From positions 1 to 64,000 of the forward strand of contig CAJXOU010000003.1 in the NCBI GenBank assembly GCA_913057645.1: a DNA stretch of 64,000 bases, read 5' to 3'. Numbering within the stretch: the first letter of the stretch is position 1; the number at the start of each line of letters is the position of its first letter. The position numbers and the translations under genes were made by a program. The notes beneath the pieces were generated by a model that saw only the letters and a list, made by a program, of their open reading frames with translations, made no database searches and was not told the origin of the DNA. Below are positions 45,965 through 54,871 of this stretch, one piece after another. Source of the DNA: an uncultured Rhodobiaceae bacterium (GTDB lineage Bacteria; Pseudomonadota; Alphaproteobacteria; Parvibaculales; Parvibaculaceae).

Positions 45965-48343
45965 ATGCCCGGCACGAGCATCAACACCGAAGAGTGGCAC
46001 AAAAGCCCGGGAGACGAGCCGCGGGGCGACAGACCCGAGCCGGCCGCTGGACGCAATTCGGCTGTCCGCCGCGAGTTCTACCGCACCATCATGCATTCGT
46101 ACCGCGCGCTGCCGATCTTCTTTCCGGCGGTCTCTGCGGCGATAGCCTTCTCCTTCGTATCGGCACACCCGGCAATCGTCGTGATTGCCTGGTGGCTCGC
46201 GATCGTGGCGATCCACATCGAATACGCGTTCTTTCAAAGGCGCTTCTTCGCGTCCGACGGAGAAACGGTCGACACGGAGAGCTGGATACGCTCGACCGCG
46301 ATCCGCTACTGGCTGATGAACCTCATCTGGCTCGGCATGTTCCCGCTCTTCTGGAATGCCGGCGGCGAAATGCAGAATTTCGCCATCCTCATGATCTTCG
46401 TCGTCCATGTGGTCATGTCCTCCCAGACGGCATTCCACATCGTCTCGATCCTTGTTTCGGTAACCCTTCCCATCATGACGGCCGTCATTGCCGTCTGCGT
46501 AACAAGTTTCGAACCAGCTTACGTGGCACTCGGCCTCGGATGCATCCCGACCTATCTCTATTTGCTTCGGATCGCTCAGCATCAGCGCACGGCCGCCGTC
46601 GAAACACTCGGCCTTCGATTCCACAACGCGGACCTGATCCGCGATCTCGGCCACGCACGCGACCTTTCCGAAGCGGCACGGCAACGAGTCGAGGAAGCCA
46701 ACGACCAACTCCGCCGCCGCGAGCATCACTTTCGGGCTCTGGTCGAAAACGCGTTCGACGTTGTGCTCGTGACCGACGAGAAGGCAATCATCCAGTACGC
46801 CTCCCCCGCTGCGAGCAAGCTCGGCCTCTCGCCGGACGCGCTGATTGGCATGAATAGCCTCGACTTCCTGACCAACGAACAAAAGAATGAAATTGTCGGC
46901 GACGCAGCCAGCCTGGACAGAAAAATACCGGCGCGCAGCTACGAACTTGTCGTGCCGAGATATGAAGGCCGCACGATCTGGATCGAGGCGACGCTCACCA
47001 ACCTGCTCGACGATGAAAACGTGCGCGGTTATGTGATCAACCTTCGCGACATAACGGAACGCAAGCGCGCCGAGACCGAGCAGCGCAATCAGTTTCAGGT
47101 TCTTCAGGCGCTTGCCACCGGAGAATCTCTGACCGAAGTGATGTCGCGCCTTGCTCTCGGAGCGGAGGAGGCAAATCCGGGCGCGCGCGCGGCCGTGTTC
47201 CTGCTCGACAGCGAAGACGATCTCGTAATCTGCGCCGCACCTCACCTTCCCGACGGTTTCGATGCCTGGGTTTCCGGCTTCTGGGCGGAACACCGCACTC
47301 GTGGTTTCGGAAAGCTGGCCCTCTCGGGCAGGAGGGTCGTGACAACCGACCTTCAGGACGAACGGCACGGGAAGGATTTTTCCGCCTACATGCGCAAGGC
47401 GGACATTCAGACGCTCTGGTTTCAACCTATCGTTTCCCACAACGACCGGGTGATCGGGGCATTCGCACTGTACTTCCCCTTCGCCAACGAGCCTGGCAAA
47501 TGGGAGGACGAATACCTCCTCGGCATCGCACATCTTTCCAGCATCGCCATTGAGCGGCGGCGTTCGGAAGAGAACCTGCGACAGGCGACAGAAGCCGCTG
47601 AACTCGCAAACCGTGCGAAAACGAAGTTCCTCGCCAATATGAGTCACGAACTGCGAACACCATTGAACGCCATCATCGGCTTTTCCGAAATCATGCGGCA
47701 GCAGATGTTCGGTCCGCTCGGAGCCGACCGCTACCGCGAATATACAAACGACATCCATGACAGTGGTCGGCACCTGCTGAACGTCATCGACGACATCCTC
47801 GACATTTCGAAGATCGAGGCCGGCCGCTACGCGCTGGAAGACGAGGAAATCGACCTCGGATCGGTGCTGCGCTGGTCGGTGGAAATGATGCGGGCCCGCA
47901 CGCTCGACAAGCGGCAGATCGTTTCGCTTCAGCTACCCGATGAAATGCCGCATCTGAGAGCCGATCAGCGAGCCATGCGCCAGATAATGCTGAATCTGCT
48001 CTCGAATGCCGCGAAGTTCACGCCGGTCGACGGCAGGATCATACTTTCCTCAGCGATAACGGAGACGGGCGACATATGCATTTCCGTCAGCGACGACGGC
48101 ATCGGCATCCCGCCCGACAAGCTCGAAGAAGTGCTCGAGCCCTTCGGTCAGGTTGACGATACCAATGCACGTCAGCATGGCGGCACGGGACTTGGTCTGC
48201 CAATCACGAAATCGCTCATTGAAATGCACGGCGGCAGCTTCCGCATCGAAAGTACGCTGGGCGAAGGCACCACGGCGATCATGACGCTGCCGGGCTGGCG
48301 TCTGACGTGGAAGGATGGAAACGAAAAGACCGCCGCAGGTTGA
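45965..48343 (+). CDS. Membrane sensor histidine kinase (PAS-GAF-HisKA-HATPase)
   Basis: A 792-residue two-component sensor. Order of parts: a cytoplasmic head; about six membrane spans over residues 45-190 (FFPAVSAAIAFSFVS, AIVVIAWWLAIVAIHIEY, WLMNLIWLGMFPLF); a coiled coil; a PAS domain at about 260-370 (DVVLVTDEKAIIQYASPAASKLGL); and a GAF domain at about 385-520. HisKA carries MSHELRTPLNAIIGFSE with His561, and the HATPase domain carries NLLSNAAKFTPVDG, DDGIGIPPDKLEEVLEPFGQ and GGTGLGLPITKSL. It lacks a receiver domain and no response regulator gene is adjacent. The family resembles alphaproteobacterial PleC/DivJ/PdhS-like kinases of the cell cycle. Signal and target unknown. Confidence 0.92.
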   Translation: MPGTSINTEEWHKSPGDEPRGDRPEPAAGRNSAVRREFYRTIMHSYRALPIFFPAVSAAIAFSFVSAHPAIVVIAWWLAIVAIHIEYAFFQRRFFASDGETVDTESWIRSTAIRYWLMNLIWLGMFPLFWNAGGEMQNFAILMIFVVHVVMSSQTAFHIVSILVSVTLPIMTAVIAVCVTSFEPAYVALGLGCIPTYLYLLRIAQHQRTAAVETLGLRFHNADLIRDLGHARDLSEAARQRVEEANDQLRRREHHFRALVENAFDVVLVTDEKAIIQYASPAASKLGLSPDALIGMNSLDFLTNEQKNEIVGDAASLDRKIPARSYELVVPRYEGRTIWIEATLTNLLDDENVRGYVINLRDITERKRAETEQRNQFQVLQALATGESLTEVMSRLALGAEEANPGARAAVFLLDSEDDLVICAAPHLPDGFDAWVSGFWAEHRTRGFGKLALSGRRVVTTDLQDERHGKDFSAYMRKADIQTLWFQPIVSHNDRVIGAFALYFPFANEPGKWEDEYLLGIAHLSSIAIERRRSEENLRQATEAAELANRAKTKFLANMSHELRTPLNAIIGFSEIMRQQMFGPLGADRYREYTNDIHDSGRHLLNVIDDILDISKIEAGRYALEDEEIDLGSVLRWSVEMMRARTLDKRQIVSLQLPDEMPHLRADQRAMRQIMLNLLSNAAKFTPVDGRIILSSAITETGDICISVSDDGIGIPPDKLEEVLEPFGQVDDTNARQHGGTGLGLPITKSLIEMHGGSFRIESTLGEGTTAIMTLPGWRLTWKDGNEKTAAG

Positions 48344-48357
48344 ACTGCGAGCGGCCT
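48330..48357 (+). terminator. Possible terminator after the histidine kinase gene
   Basis: A hairpin can form at the 3' end of the kinase gene: CCGC and GCAG pair with CTGC and GCGG, with a one- to two-base bulge, followed by CCTTT. It overlaps the last codons and stop, and faces the convergent acyl-CoA dehydrogenase gene. Confidence 0.4.
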
Positions 48358-48378
48358 TTCGCTATCGCGGGCGCGATA

Positions 48379-49671
48379 TTATTCCGCGGCCTTGGCCGGG
48401 CGGTTGGCACCGATGAAACCGAAAAGATGCCCGCCCACCTTGCGCATCTGAATCTCTTCCGAACCTTCGGTGATGCGGTAGCGCCTGTGATGCCGGTAGA
48501 TATGCTCGAAGGGCTTGTGCCGCGAATACCCGATCGCGCCATGCACCTGTATCGCCAGATCAGCAGCCTGGCAGACGAGTCGGTTCGCTCTGTAGTTGCA
48601 CATCGAAACCTTGTCGGAAAGATATTTAGCGACGTCGGGCTTCGACATCTGATCCATCTCCCAGGCCGTCTTGTAGATGAAGTTGCGGATCATCTCACAC
48701 TCGGTATGCGCTTCGATCAACGGAAACTGTATCGCCTGGTTTGACGCGAGCGGCTTGCCGAACGGCTTTCTCTGCTTGGCATAAGCAACGCTTTCATCGA
48801 TGCAGAATTGCGCGGCACCGACGCCGGAGGCGGCCTGCCGGATCCGGTTCTCGTGGACGAAGTGCTGTGCAAGTTCGAGCCCGCGCTCCGGATCGCCGAG
48901 ATAGGAGCCTTCGGGCACCCACACATCGGTGAAGGACACGCGCGGATGGTCGGTCGGCATGTTGAAGGTCCAGAGATATTCCTCGATCTTCACGCCGGGC
49001 GTATCGACGGGCACGATGAAGCAGGTGATGCCGAGCGCGTCGCCAGCTTTCCCGCTGGTCCGCGCGAAAACGAAGTCATGCGTCGCCACATGCATGCCTG
49101 TGTTCCACATCTTGGCGCCGTTGATCAGCCAACCGTCGACGCCATCACGCTTTTCGCGCTTCGCGGTCGTTTCCATCCAGGTGGCGTCGGACCCGTGATC
49201 CGGCTCGGTAAGACCGAAAGCGACGCGGACCGAACCGTCGAGAGATCCCGGAATGAATTTCTTCTTCTGTTCGTCCGTTCCGAAGTCGCGAAACATGAGA
49301 ACGGTCGGAAAATTTCCGACCACCGACGTCTCGTTCTGAAGATCGTTGTGAAGGCCGAGACCCTTGGCTGCCAGGTGATCCCGAATGACCGCCATGCCCA
49401 GATTGGTACCATCCTTGCCGCCATATTCCTTCGGCAAGGCGTAGCGCAAATGCCCTGCCTTGTCGGCGAGCTTGCGCATCTCGCCAAGCAGTGCCTCCCA
49501 GTCATGACGCGGCAGGCCCTGATTGTCCCAGTCTGTCCTCGCATGTTCCCGGCGGTGATCGAAGAAGCGCTCATTGTCGTCACGCGCCTGAAGCGGCTTG
49601 ATTTCCTTCTCGATGAAGTCGTCGAGTACGGCGAGATAGTCGGTAATTTCCTTGGGGATTCTGAAATCCAT
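48379..49671 (-). CDS. Acyl-CoA dehydrogenase
   Basis: A 430-residue FAD-dependent enzyme that oxidises acyl-CoA to trans-2-enoyl-CoA and passes electrons to ETF. Readable regions are VAFGLTEPDHGSDATWMETTA (FAD/substrate), WLINGAKMWNTGMHVATHDFVFART, FNMPTDHPRVSFTDVWVPEGSYLG, and the C-terminal VHGAIGYSRHKPFEHIYRHHRRYRITEGSEEIQ, with the catalytic base probably Glu402. Family details resemble the long/branched-chain-like ACAD11/FadE group. The start at 49671 is MDFRIPKEITDYL, a typical N-terminus. It is divergent from the helicase gene. Confidence 0.93.
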   Translation of the reverse strand: MDFRIPKEITDYLAVLDDFIEKEIKPLQARDDNERFFDHRREHARTDWDNQGLPRHDWEALLGEMRKLADKAGHLRYALPKEYGGKDGTNLGMAVIRDHLAAKGLGLHNDLQNETSVVGNFPTVLMFRDFGTDEQKKKFIPGSLDGSVRVAFGLTEPDHGSDATWMETTAKREKRDGVDGWLINGAKMWNTGMHVATHDFVFARTSGKAGDALGITCFIVPVDTPGVKIEEYLWTFNMPTDHPRVSFTDVWVPEGSYLGDPERGLELAQHFVHENRIRQAASGVGAAQFCIDESVAYAKQRKPFGKPLASNQAIQFPLIEAHTECEMIRNFIYKTAWEMDQMSKPDVAKYLSDKVSMCNYRANRLVCQAADLAIQVHGAIGYSRHKPFEHIYRHHRRYRITEGSEEIQMRKVGGHLFGFIGANRPAKAAE

Positions 49672-50027
49672 GACGGTGCCTCCCTGCTTCTCCCTCGGGT
49701 CCGTCTACCGCCCCGGGGAGATTTTTACGATGTCGATGCCCGACACTATAGACTCCGGTCCAGTCTCGGAAAGAGCGCGAAACGACCCATGCCGATGACG
49801 CCCGCCGCGACGTTGGGGAAGGCCGAACAAAAACTTGCGTTAACGGTTTGTCCGCTTAAGCCGTTGACCAGACACAACATTTAGCCGTGAACGAAGCCGG
49901 AAAACAGGACGGTCACCGATTCGGACCCGGTTCGTTCGCCCAATATTCCATTCCTTAACTCCGTGCCGGTTAACGGCACCCGGGCCTTGCTTCAGCCGGG
50001 TTTTGCGTCGAAGGTGCGCTCCGGAAC
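49672..50027. other. Divergent intergenic region, acyl-CoA dehydrogenase/helicase
   Basis: The 356 bp hold two copies of GTTAACGG (near 49838 and 49970). The second is part of an inverted repeat GTGCCG-GTTAA-CGGCAC close to the helicase start. They could be binding sites of a common regulator. No protein-coding sequence can be supported, and neither promoter is clearly recognisable. Confidence 0.4.
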
Positions 50028-53009
50028 ATGAGTACCCCACCCCCTCAGAACACCGCTGGACACATCCGCGACGGCATCGCTGAACGCCGCCGCATCACCG
50101 CCGTTCTCGGTCCCACCAACACCGGCAAGACCCACCTCGCCATCGAGCGGATGATGGGACACGAGACCGGCATGATCGGCCTGCCGCTCCGGCTCCTTGC
50201 CCGCGAAGTCTACGACAGGGTCGTGAAGGTCAAGGGCAGCCGCGCGGTGGCTCTCATCACGGGCGAGGAAAAGATCCTGCCCGCCTCTGCCCGCTATTTC
50301 GTCTGCACGGTCGAGGCGATGCCGCTCGAACGCGAGGTCGACTTCCTCGCCGTCGATGAGATCCAGCTCGCCGCCGACCGTGAACGCGGACACACATTCA
50401 CCGACCGCCTTCTCCGCGCCCGCGGCCATTCGGAAACCATGATGCTCGGCTCCGAAACTGCGCGCGGCCTCATCCAGAAGTTGCTGCCCGGCACGCACTT
50501 CATCAATCGGCCGCGCTTTTCCGAGCTGTCATGGACGGGCTCGAAGAAGATCACGCGATTGCCGCGCCGCTCTGCCATCGTCGCCTTTTCTGCCGACCAG
50601 GTTTATGCCATCGCCGAACTCATCCGCCGTCAGCGAGGCGGAGCCGCAGTGGTTATGGGTGCGCTGAGCCCCCGCACCCGCAATGCCCAGGTTGCTCTGT
50701 ACCAGTCGGGTGATGTCGATTTTCTGGTAGCAACCGATGCCATCGGCATGGGGCTCAACATGGACGTCGATCACGTCGCTTTTGCCTCAACCCAGAAGTT
50801 CGACGGTAGACAGCATCGTTCGCTGCGGGTATCGGAGCTCGCCCAGATCGCCGGACGCGCGGGACGGCACATGAACAACGGCACTTTCGGCATCACCGGC
50901 GACGCCGCGGCCCTCTCCGAGGAAACCGTGTCATCAATAGAGAACCACCGGTTCGAGCCCGAACGCGTGTTCCAGTGGCGCAACCCGCATCTGGAGTTCG
51001 GCAGCATCGGAAAGTTGATGCGAAGCCTCGAGACGCCGCCGGAGCGCGCTGGCCTCGCGCGCGCGCCTGCAGCAGACGATCTCGAGGCCCTGACGCGCAT
51101 GGTGCGCGATCCCGAGGTCGAGGCCCTCGCGCGCAACCCAGATGCGATCCGGAAGCTGTGGGAAGTCGCGCAGGTCCCCGACTTCCGCAAAACGCTTGCA
51201 AGCGAACACGCGACGCTGCTGGGCAGGCTCTATCTTTTCCTTATGGGAAGGGGCAGCGACAGCGCGTCCCGTATTCCCGACGACTGGATTGGCCGGCAAA
51301 TCGGGACGCTGGATCGTTCGGATGGCGACATCGACGTGCTGGCCACCCGCCTGGCGCATATGCGCACCTGGACCTATGTGGCGAACCGGGCCGACTGGCT
51401 TCACAATCCTGCGCATTGGCAGGAGCGCGCGCGTGCGATAGAGGATAAGCTGTCTGACGCGCTCCATGAGCGATTGACGCAACGGTTCGTCGACCGGCGC
51501 ACCAGCGTATTGATGAAACGTCTGCGCCAGAACGAGGATTTTATGGCGGCTGTGAATGGCGATGGTGAGGTTCTGGTCGAAGGCGAGTATGTCGGCCGGC
51601 TGGAAGGTTTTGTGTTCGTACCCGATCCGAGGGCCGAAGGTGAACAAGGCCGCATTCTGAGATCGGCGGCTGACCAGGCGCTGGCGCCGGAGATAGCCGC
51701 GCGGGCCCAGAAGCTCGTGACCGCGCCCGATGCCGACATCTCCCTCTCCGAACACGGGCGGATCGTTTGGGCGGGCCATCCGGTCGCCGAGCTCAAGGGC
51801 AGCGAAAATATTCTGCAGCCGCGCGTGGAACTCATCGCCGGCGAGGAACTGAACGGTCCGGCGCGCGAAAGCGTACAGGCCCGCCTCGACGCATGGCTCA
51901 AGATGCATGTGGCAAATGCACTTGGACCTCTCGTTTCGCTGCGCGATGCGACCGACATCGAAGGGCTGGCGCGCGGCGTTGCTTTTCAGCTGGTCGAAAA
52001 TCTCGGCGCGCTCCGGCGCGAACAGGTCGCGGAGGACATTCGCACCCTTGATCAGGAGGCCCGCGGCCAGCTTCGCAAGCACGGAGTGCGGTTCGGCGCT
52101 TATTCCGTTTTCATGCCGGCACTGCTGAAACCGGCGCCGGCACGGTTGAAACTCATACTCTGGACCTTGTCGAGAAAAGGCGCGGACGACCCCTTCGCGG
52201 ATCTTCCTCCCGCGCCCGCTCCCGGCCTGACATCGGTTCCCGCCGAACCAGATGCGCCGGAAGAGTTCTACGGGGCCCTCGGTTTTCGCGTTTGCGGAAC
52301 ACGTGCGGTTCGCCTCGACATGCTGGAGCGGGTTGCCGACATGATCCGCCCGATCATCGCCGCCCGCACATACAATGGCGGCTTCATCGTCACACCGGAC
52401 ATGATGTCGCTTGTCGGCTGTTCGGGAGAGGAATTCGCCGGACTGCTGCGCGGGCTTGGCTACCGCCTGCAGGTCGAGAAGATCGTGCCGCCCAGGCCGG
52501 TCGCGGTCGAACCCGCGGAAGAAACGTCAGTCGCGACAGAAGCCCCCACCTCTTCCGCAGCCGATGCACCAGCGGAAGAAGGAGCAGCCGCAGAAACGAC
52601 TGATGCCGGCTCGGTCTCCGTGGAAACGGTTGTCTCCGATGAGGCAGTTGCTGCCGGACAACCCGCCGACACGGCATCGCTCGAGGAACAGGCGATGCCG
52701 TCAGCGCATACCGGGGACGAAACAGCGGCGGAAGCCGCCCCCGCAACAGAAGAAGCCGTTGAAATGGAGGTCTGGCGGCCGTCCCGGCGGCGGCACGGCG
52801 GCGGCAAACATGCCGAACGCAAACCGCGCCGCGAGAAGCGCAATGAGGACGGTGGCTCGCGGAACCGCAAGGACGAAAAGCAACCGCGCCGGAACACCCG
52901 CCCCGAGCAACGGAGCGACGCAAAACGAAAGCCGCAGGAACGCAAGCCGGATCCGGACTCGCCCTTCGCCGCCCTGGCCGTGCTTAAAGAGCGCGGCCGC
53001 GGCAACTGA
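50028..53009 (+). CDS. SUV3-like superfamily II RNA helicase
   Basis: A 993-residue helicase whose core is the SUV3 type, a family known from mitochondrial RNA degradosomes. Walker A is GPTNTGKT at residues 28-35, motif II is DEIQ at 110-113, and the motifs VAFSADQVYAIAELIRRQRGGAAVVMGALSPRTRNAQVALYQ and LVATDAIGMGLNMDVDHVAFAS are family-typical. It then has a long helical middle and a Glu/Ala-rich acidic, then Arg/Lys-rich disordered tail (about residues 830-993). Such tails often bind RNA or partners. The gene precedes an Hsp15 RNA-binding gene by 5 bp, so an RNA-processing unit is likely. The exact role in this organism is not known. Confidence 0.9.
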   Translation: MSTPPPQNTAGHIRDGIAERRRITAVLGPTNTGKTHLAIERMMGHETGMIGLPLRLLAREVYDRVVKVKGSRAVALITGEEKILPASARYFVCTVEAMPLEREVDFLAVDEIQLAADRERGHTFTDRLLRARGHSETMMLGSETARGLIQKLLPGTHFINRPRFSELSWTGSKKITRLPRRSAIVAFSADQVYAIAELIRRQRGGAAVVMGALSPRTRNAQVALYQSGDVDFLVATDAIGMGLNMDVDHVAFASTQKFDGRQHRSLRVSELAQIAGRAGRHMNNGTFGITGDAAALSEETVSSIENHRFEPERVFQWRNPHLEFGSIGKLMRSLETPPERAGLARAPAADDLEALTRMVRDPEVEALARNPDAIRKLWEVAQVPDFRKTLASEHATLLGRLYLFLMGRGSDSASRIPDDWIGRQIGTLDRSDGDIDVLATRLAHMRTWTYVANRADWLHNPAHWQERARAIEDKLSDALHERLTQRFVDRRTSVLMKRLRQNEDFMAAVNGDGEVLVEGEYVGRLEGFVFVPDPRAEGEQGRILRSAADQALAPEIAARAQKLVTAPDADISLSEHGRIVWAGHPVAELKGSENILQPRVELIAGEELNGPARESVQARLDAWLKMHVANALGPLVSLRDATDIEGLARGVAFQLVENLGALRREQVAEDIRTLDQEARGQLRKHGVRFGAYSVFMPALLKPAPARLKLILWTLSRKGADDPFADLPPAPAPGLTSVPAEPDAPEEFYGALGFRVCGTRAVRLDMLERVADMIRPIIAARTYNGGFIVTPDMMSLVGCSGEEFAGLLRGLGYRLQVEKIVPPRPVAVEPAEETSVATEAPTSSAADAPAEEGAAAETTDAGSVSVETVVSDEAVAAGQPADTASLEEQAMPSAHTGDETAAEAAPATEEAVEMEVWRPSRRRHGGGKHAERKPRREKRNEDGGSRNRKDEKQPRRNTRPEQRSDAKRKPQERKPDPDSPFAALAVLKERGRGN

Positions 53010-53014
53010 CTCCC

Positions 53015-53398
53015 GTGAACGATGTCGCTGGACAGCCGGGTCAGCGGATCGACCGCTGGCTCTGGTACGCGCGCTTTCTGAAAAGCCGCTCACTCGCCGG
53101 CAGCTTCGTCCAGACGGGCCGTATCAGGGTCAACGGCGAACGAATCTCCCGGGCGAGCCGTCTTGTACGGCCGGGCGACGTTCTCACCTTCCCTCTGGGT
53201 CCCCATATCAGGGTCGTCAAAGTCGTTGCAGCGGGCACCCGCCGAGGCCCCGCGCCGGAGGCGCAGCAACTCTATGAAGATCTCGATCCTCCGGCCGATC
53301 GGTCGGAAGCAGAACCGCACCGGAACGCAGATGCCGATACCGGCAGACCCACCAAGAAAGAACGCAGGGCAATTGTCGCGCTGAAACGCGGGCAATAA
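53015..53398 (+). CDS. hslR: S4-domain RNA-binding heat shock protein Hsp15
   Basis: A 127-residue protein with an N-terminal S4 domain (RIDRWLWYARFLKSRSLAGSFVQTGRIRVNGERI) and a basic C-terminal tail. Hsp15 binds free 50S subunits with stalled nascent chains and helps in their rescue. The start is GTG 53015, with the helicase stop 5 bp upstream, so the two are co-transcribed. Family length is typical. The S4 motif and the C-terminal KKERRAIVALKRGQ match known Hsp15-type proteins. Confidence 0.88.
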   Translation: MNDVAGQPGQRIDRWLWYARFLKSRSLAGSFVQTGRIRVNGERISRASRLVRPGDVLTFPLGPHIRVVKVVAAGTRRGPAPEAQQLYEDLDPPADRSEAEPHRNADADTGRPTKKERRAIVALKRGQ

Positions 53399-53454
53399 AT
53401 CACAATTTTTCTTGTAGTTGAATACGTCTCCCGCATCGTGTAGGTAGAATTAAC

Positions 53455-53919
53455 ATGCTGACGACACTCAAATCCTTCCTGCTCGGCACGCCGGAAGAGC
53501 GGCTCGAAGAAGCGGACGATCTGCAGGTTGCGGTCGTCGCCCTGCTGATCCGGGCAGCCACATCCGACGCCGAATTCGGCACCGAGGAACGAGATGCGAT
53601 CCGCCGGATCGCAGCGGAATACTTCGGGCTTTCAGCCGAAGAAGTATCGTCCCTCGTTGCGGCCGCCGAGGGAGAGGAAGCCGAGACCCTGGATCTGCAC
53701 CGCTGGACTCAGTCGATCAAGCAGGCCTACAGCGAAGAGGAACGTGTCGGCCTGATCGAAAAAATGTGGGAAGTCGTCTATGCGGATGGTGTTCTCGATG
53801 ACTACGAAGCCAACTTGTTGCGGCGCGTCGCGGGCCTGATATACGTTCCCGACCGCCAGTCCGGAGAAGCGCGCCAGCGCGTGATCAACCGGCTTGGAAT
53901 ACCGCCCCGGAAAGACTGA
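53455..53919 (+). CDS. TerB-like tellurite resistance family protein
   Basis: A 154-residue all-helical protein matching TerB/DUF533-like families. It carries two EADD/DAEF-like acidic motifs (LLIRAATSDAEFGTEERDAIRRIA and VVYADGVLDDYEANLLRRVAGLI) that in TerB coordinate divalent metal. Such proteins are membrane-associated stress factors, and tellurite resistance is not implied by homology alone. It lies 56 bp after hslR and 64 bp before fdxA, all on the plus strand, so the set may be one transcript. Confidence 0.85.
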   Translation: MLTTLKSFLLGTPEERLEEADDLQVAVVALLIRAATSDAEFGTEERDAIRRIAAEYFGLSAEEVSSLVAAAEGEEAETLDLHRWTQSIKQAYSEEERVGLIEKMWEVVYADGVLDDYEANLLRRVAGLIYVPDRQSGEARQRVINRLGIPPRKD

Positions 53920-53983
53920 TTTGCGTTCGGGGAACCCCGATTGAAGTGCGGACCGTTCTCGCGCCGTACGACTGGAGAGTGCG

Positions 53984-54322
53984 ATGACCTATATCGTGAC
54001 CGAAGCCTGTATTCGCTGCAAATACATGGATTGCGTCGAAGTTTGCCCCGTCGATTGTTTCTACGAGGGCGACAACATGCTGGTCATCCACCCCGACGAA
54101 TGCATCGATTGCGGCGTCTGCGAACCCGAATGCCCGGCCGAAGCCATCAAGCCCGACACCGAACCGGGGCTCGAGAAATGGCTGGAACTGAACACCGAAT
54201 ACGCCAGCAAATGGCCGAATATAACGATCAAGCGCGATCCGCCCCCCGATGCGGACGACTGGCAAGGCGTAAGCGGCAAGTTTGAAGAGCACTTCAGCCC
54301 GGAAGCCGGCGAGGGAGATTGA
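53984..54322 (+). CDS. fdxA: Ferredoxin FdxA, 7Fe type
   Basis: A 112-residue ferredoxin with two cluster motifs. [21 protein letters not shown] ligates a [3Fe-4S]/[4Fe-4S] pair together with [16 protein letters not shown]. The pattern is that of seven-iron bacterial ferredoxins. It would carry electrons to redox partners in the cytoplasm. The alphaproteobacterial type C-terminus ([19 protein letters not shown]) is readable. It is located downstream of terB and upstream of carD, which lies 549 bp further on. Confidence 0.95.
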   Translation: MTYIVTEACIRCKYMDCVEVCPVDCFYEGDNMLVIHPDECIDCGVCEPECPAEAIKPDTEPGLEKWLELNTEYASKWPNITIKRDPPPDADDWQGVSGKFEEHFSPEAGEGD

Positions 54323-54871
54323 CGCCCTCAGCGGGGGTCGCCGGATAGCGGTTAACCGGAAAAAGACGCAGGAATCTGCGAAGAAACCGACCTATCCCCC
54401 TGTGATAACTGTCCTTTTCGTAGCCCGCCTTCCAAAGACGGGGTTTTTGTGCTATATATGTCGCATAGACAAATTCCGCGAATACCACGCGCACCTGACC
54501 GAAAGATGTATCTCTCGTCCGAATGCGCAAGGGGTGTTTAACCTGTCTCCGGCCTGCGGCTCGAAATCTCGGGATGCTGGCCGAAAATCTGATGGTGCCA
54601 GAAGCCCTGGACAGAGATCGGCTTGATGTATCCGGTGCGTATGAGCCGGTGGCCGCTTTCGACATGTCAGTTCGGTGTCATCAGCTAAAGGCCGGTCTTC
54701 TGGTCGATGACTGAGCATCGGAGCCGGTAGCGGCTCCGGCGAGGTTGCTCGACGGTCCGGCGATGGACAGGCCAGGAAGCAGTCGCGGGCGTGCAATGCG
54801 AAGCCGGTGAGGAAGGCATGGAGCCTTCTTTCGGCCTTTGGAACTTAGAAAGGCTGGGTACAGGAAAGACG
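54323..54871. other. Non-coding region between fdxA and carD
   Basis: This 549-bp stretch holds no supportable gene. It contains the probable fdxA terminator and an AT-rich tract GTGCTATATATGTCGC, a candidate -10 region for carD. The open frame 54523-54714 starts in this region but has no homologue-like pattern and is not called. The length of the leader before carD is notable and would leave room for regulation. Confidence 0.5.
54424..54448 (+). terminator. Probable rho-independent terminator after fdxA
   Basis: An imperfect 8-bp stem, CCCGCCTT paired with AAGACGGG (one C-A mismatch), a short CCA-type loop, and then GTTTTT. It lies about 100 bp after the fdxA stop. Confidence 0.5.

Noticed and set aside
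45806-47773. 655-codon minus-strand ORF
   Set aside because: Antisense to the histidine kinase gene; no conserved segments. The kinase has all its catalytic boxes.
54523-54714. 63-codon plus ORF between fdxA and carD
   Set aside because: No ribosome-binding site, no recognisable pattern, and it lies in a leader region.
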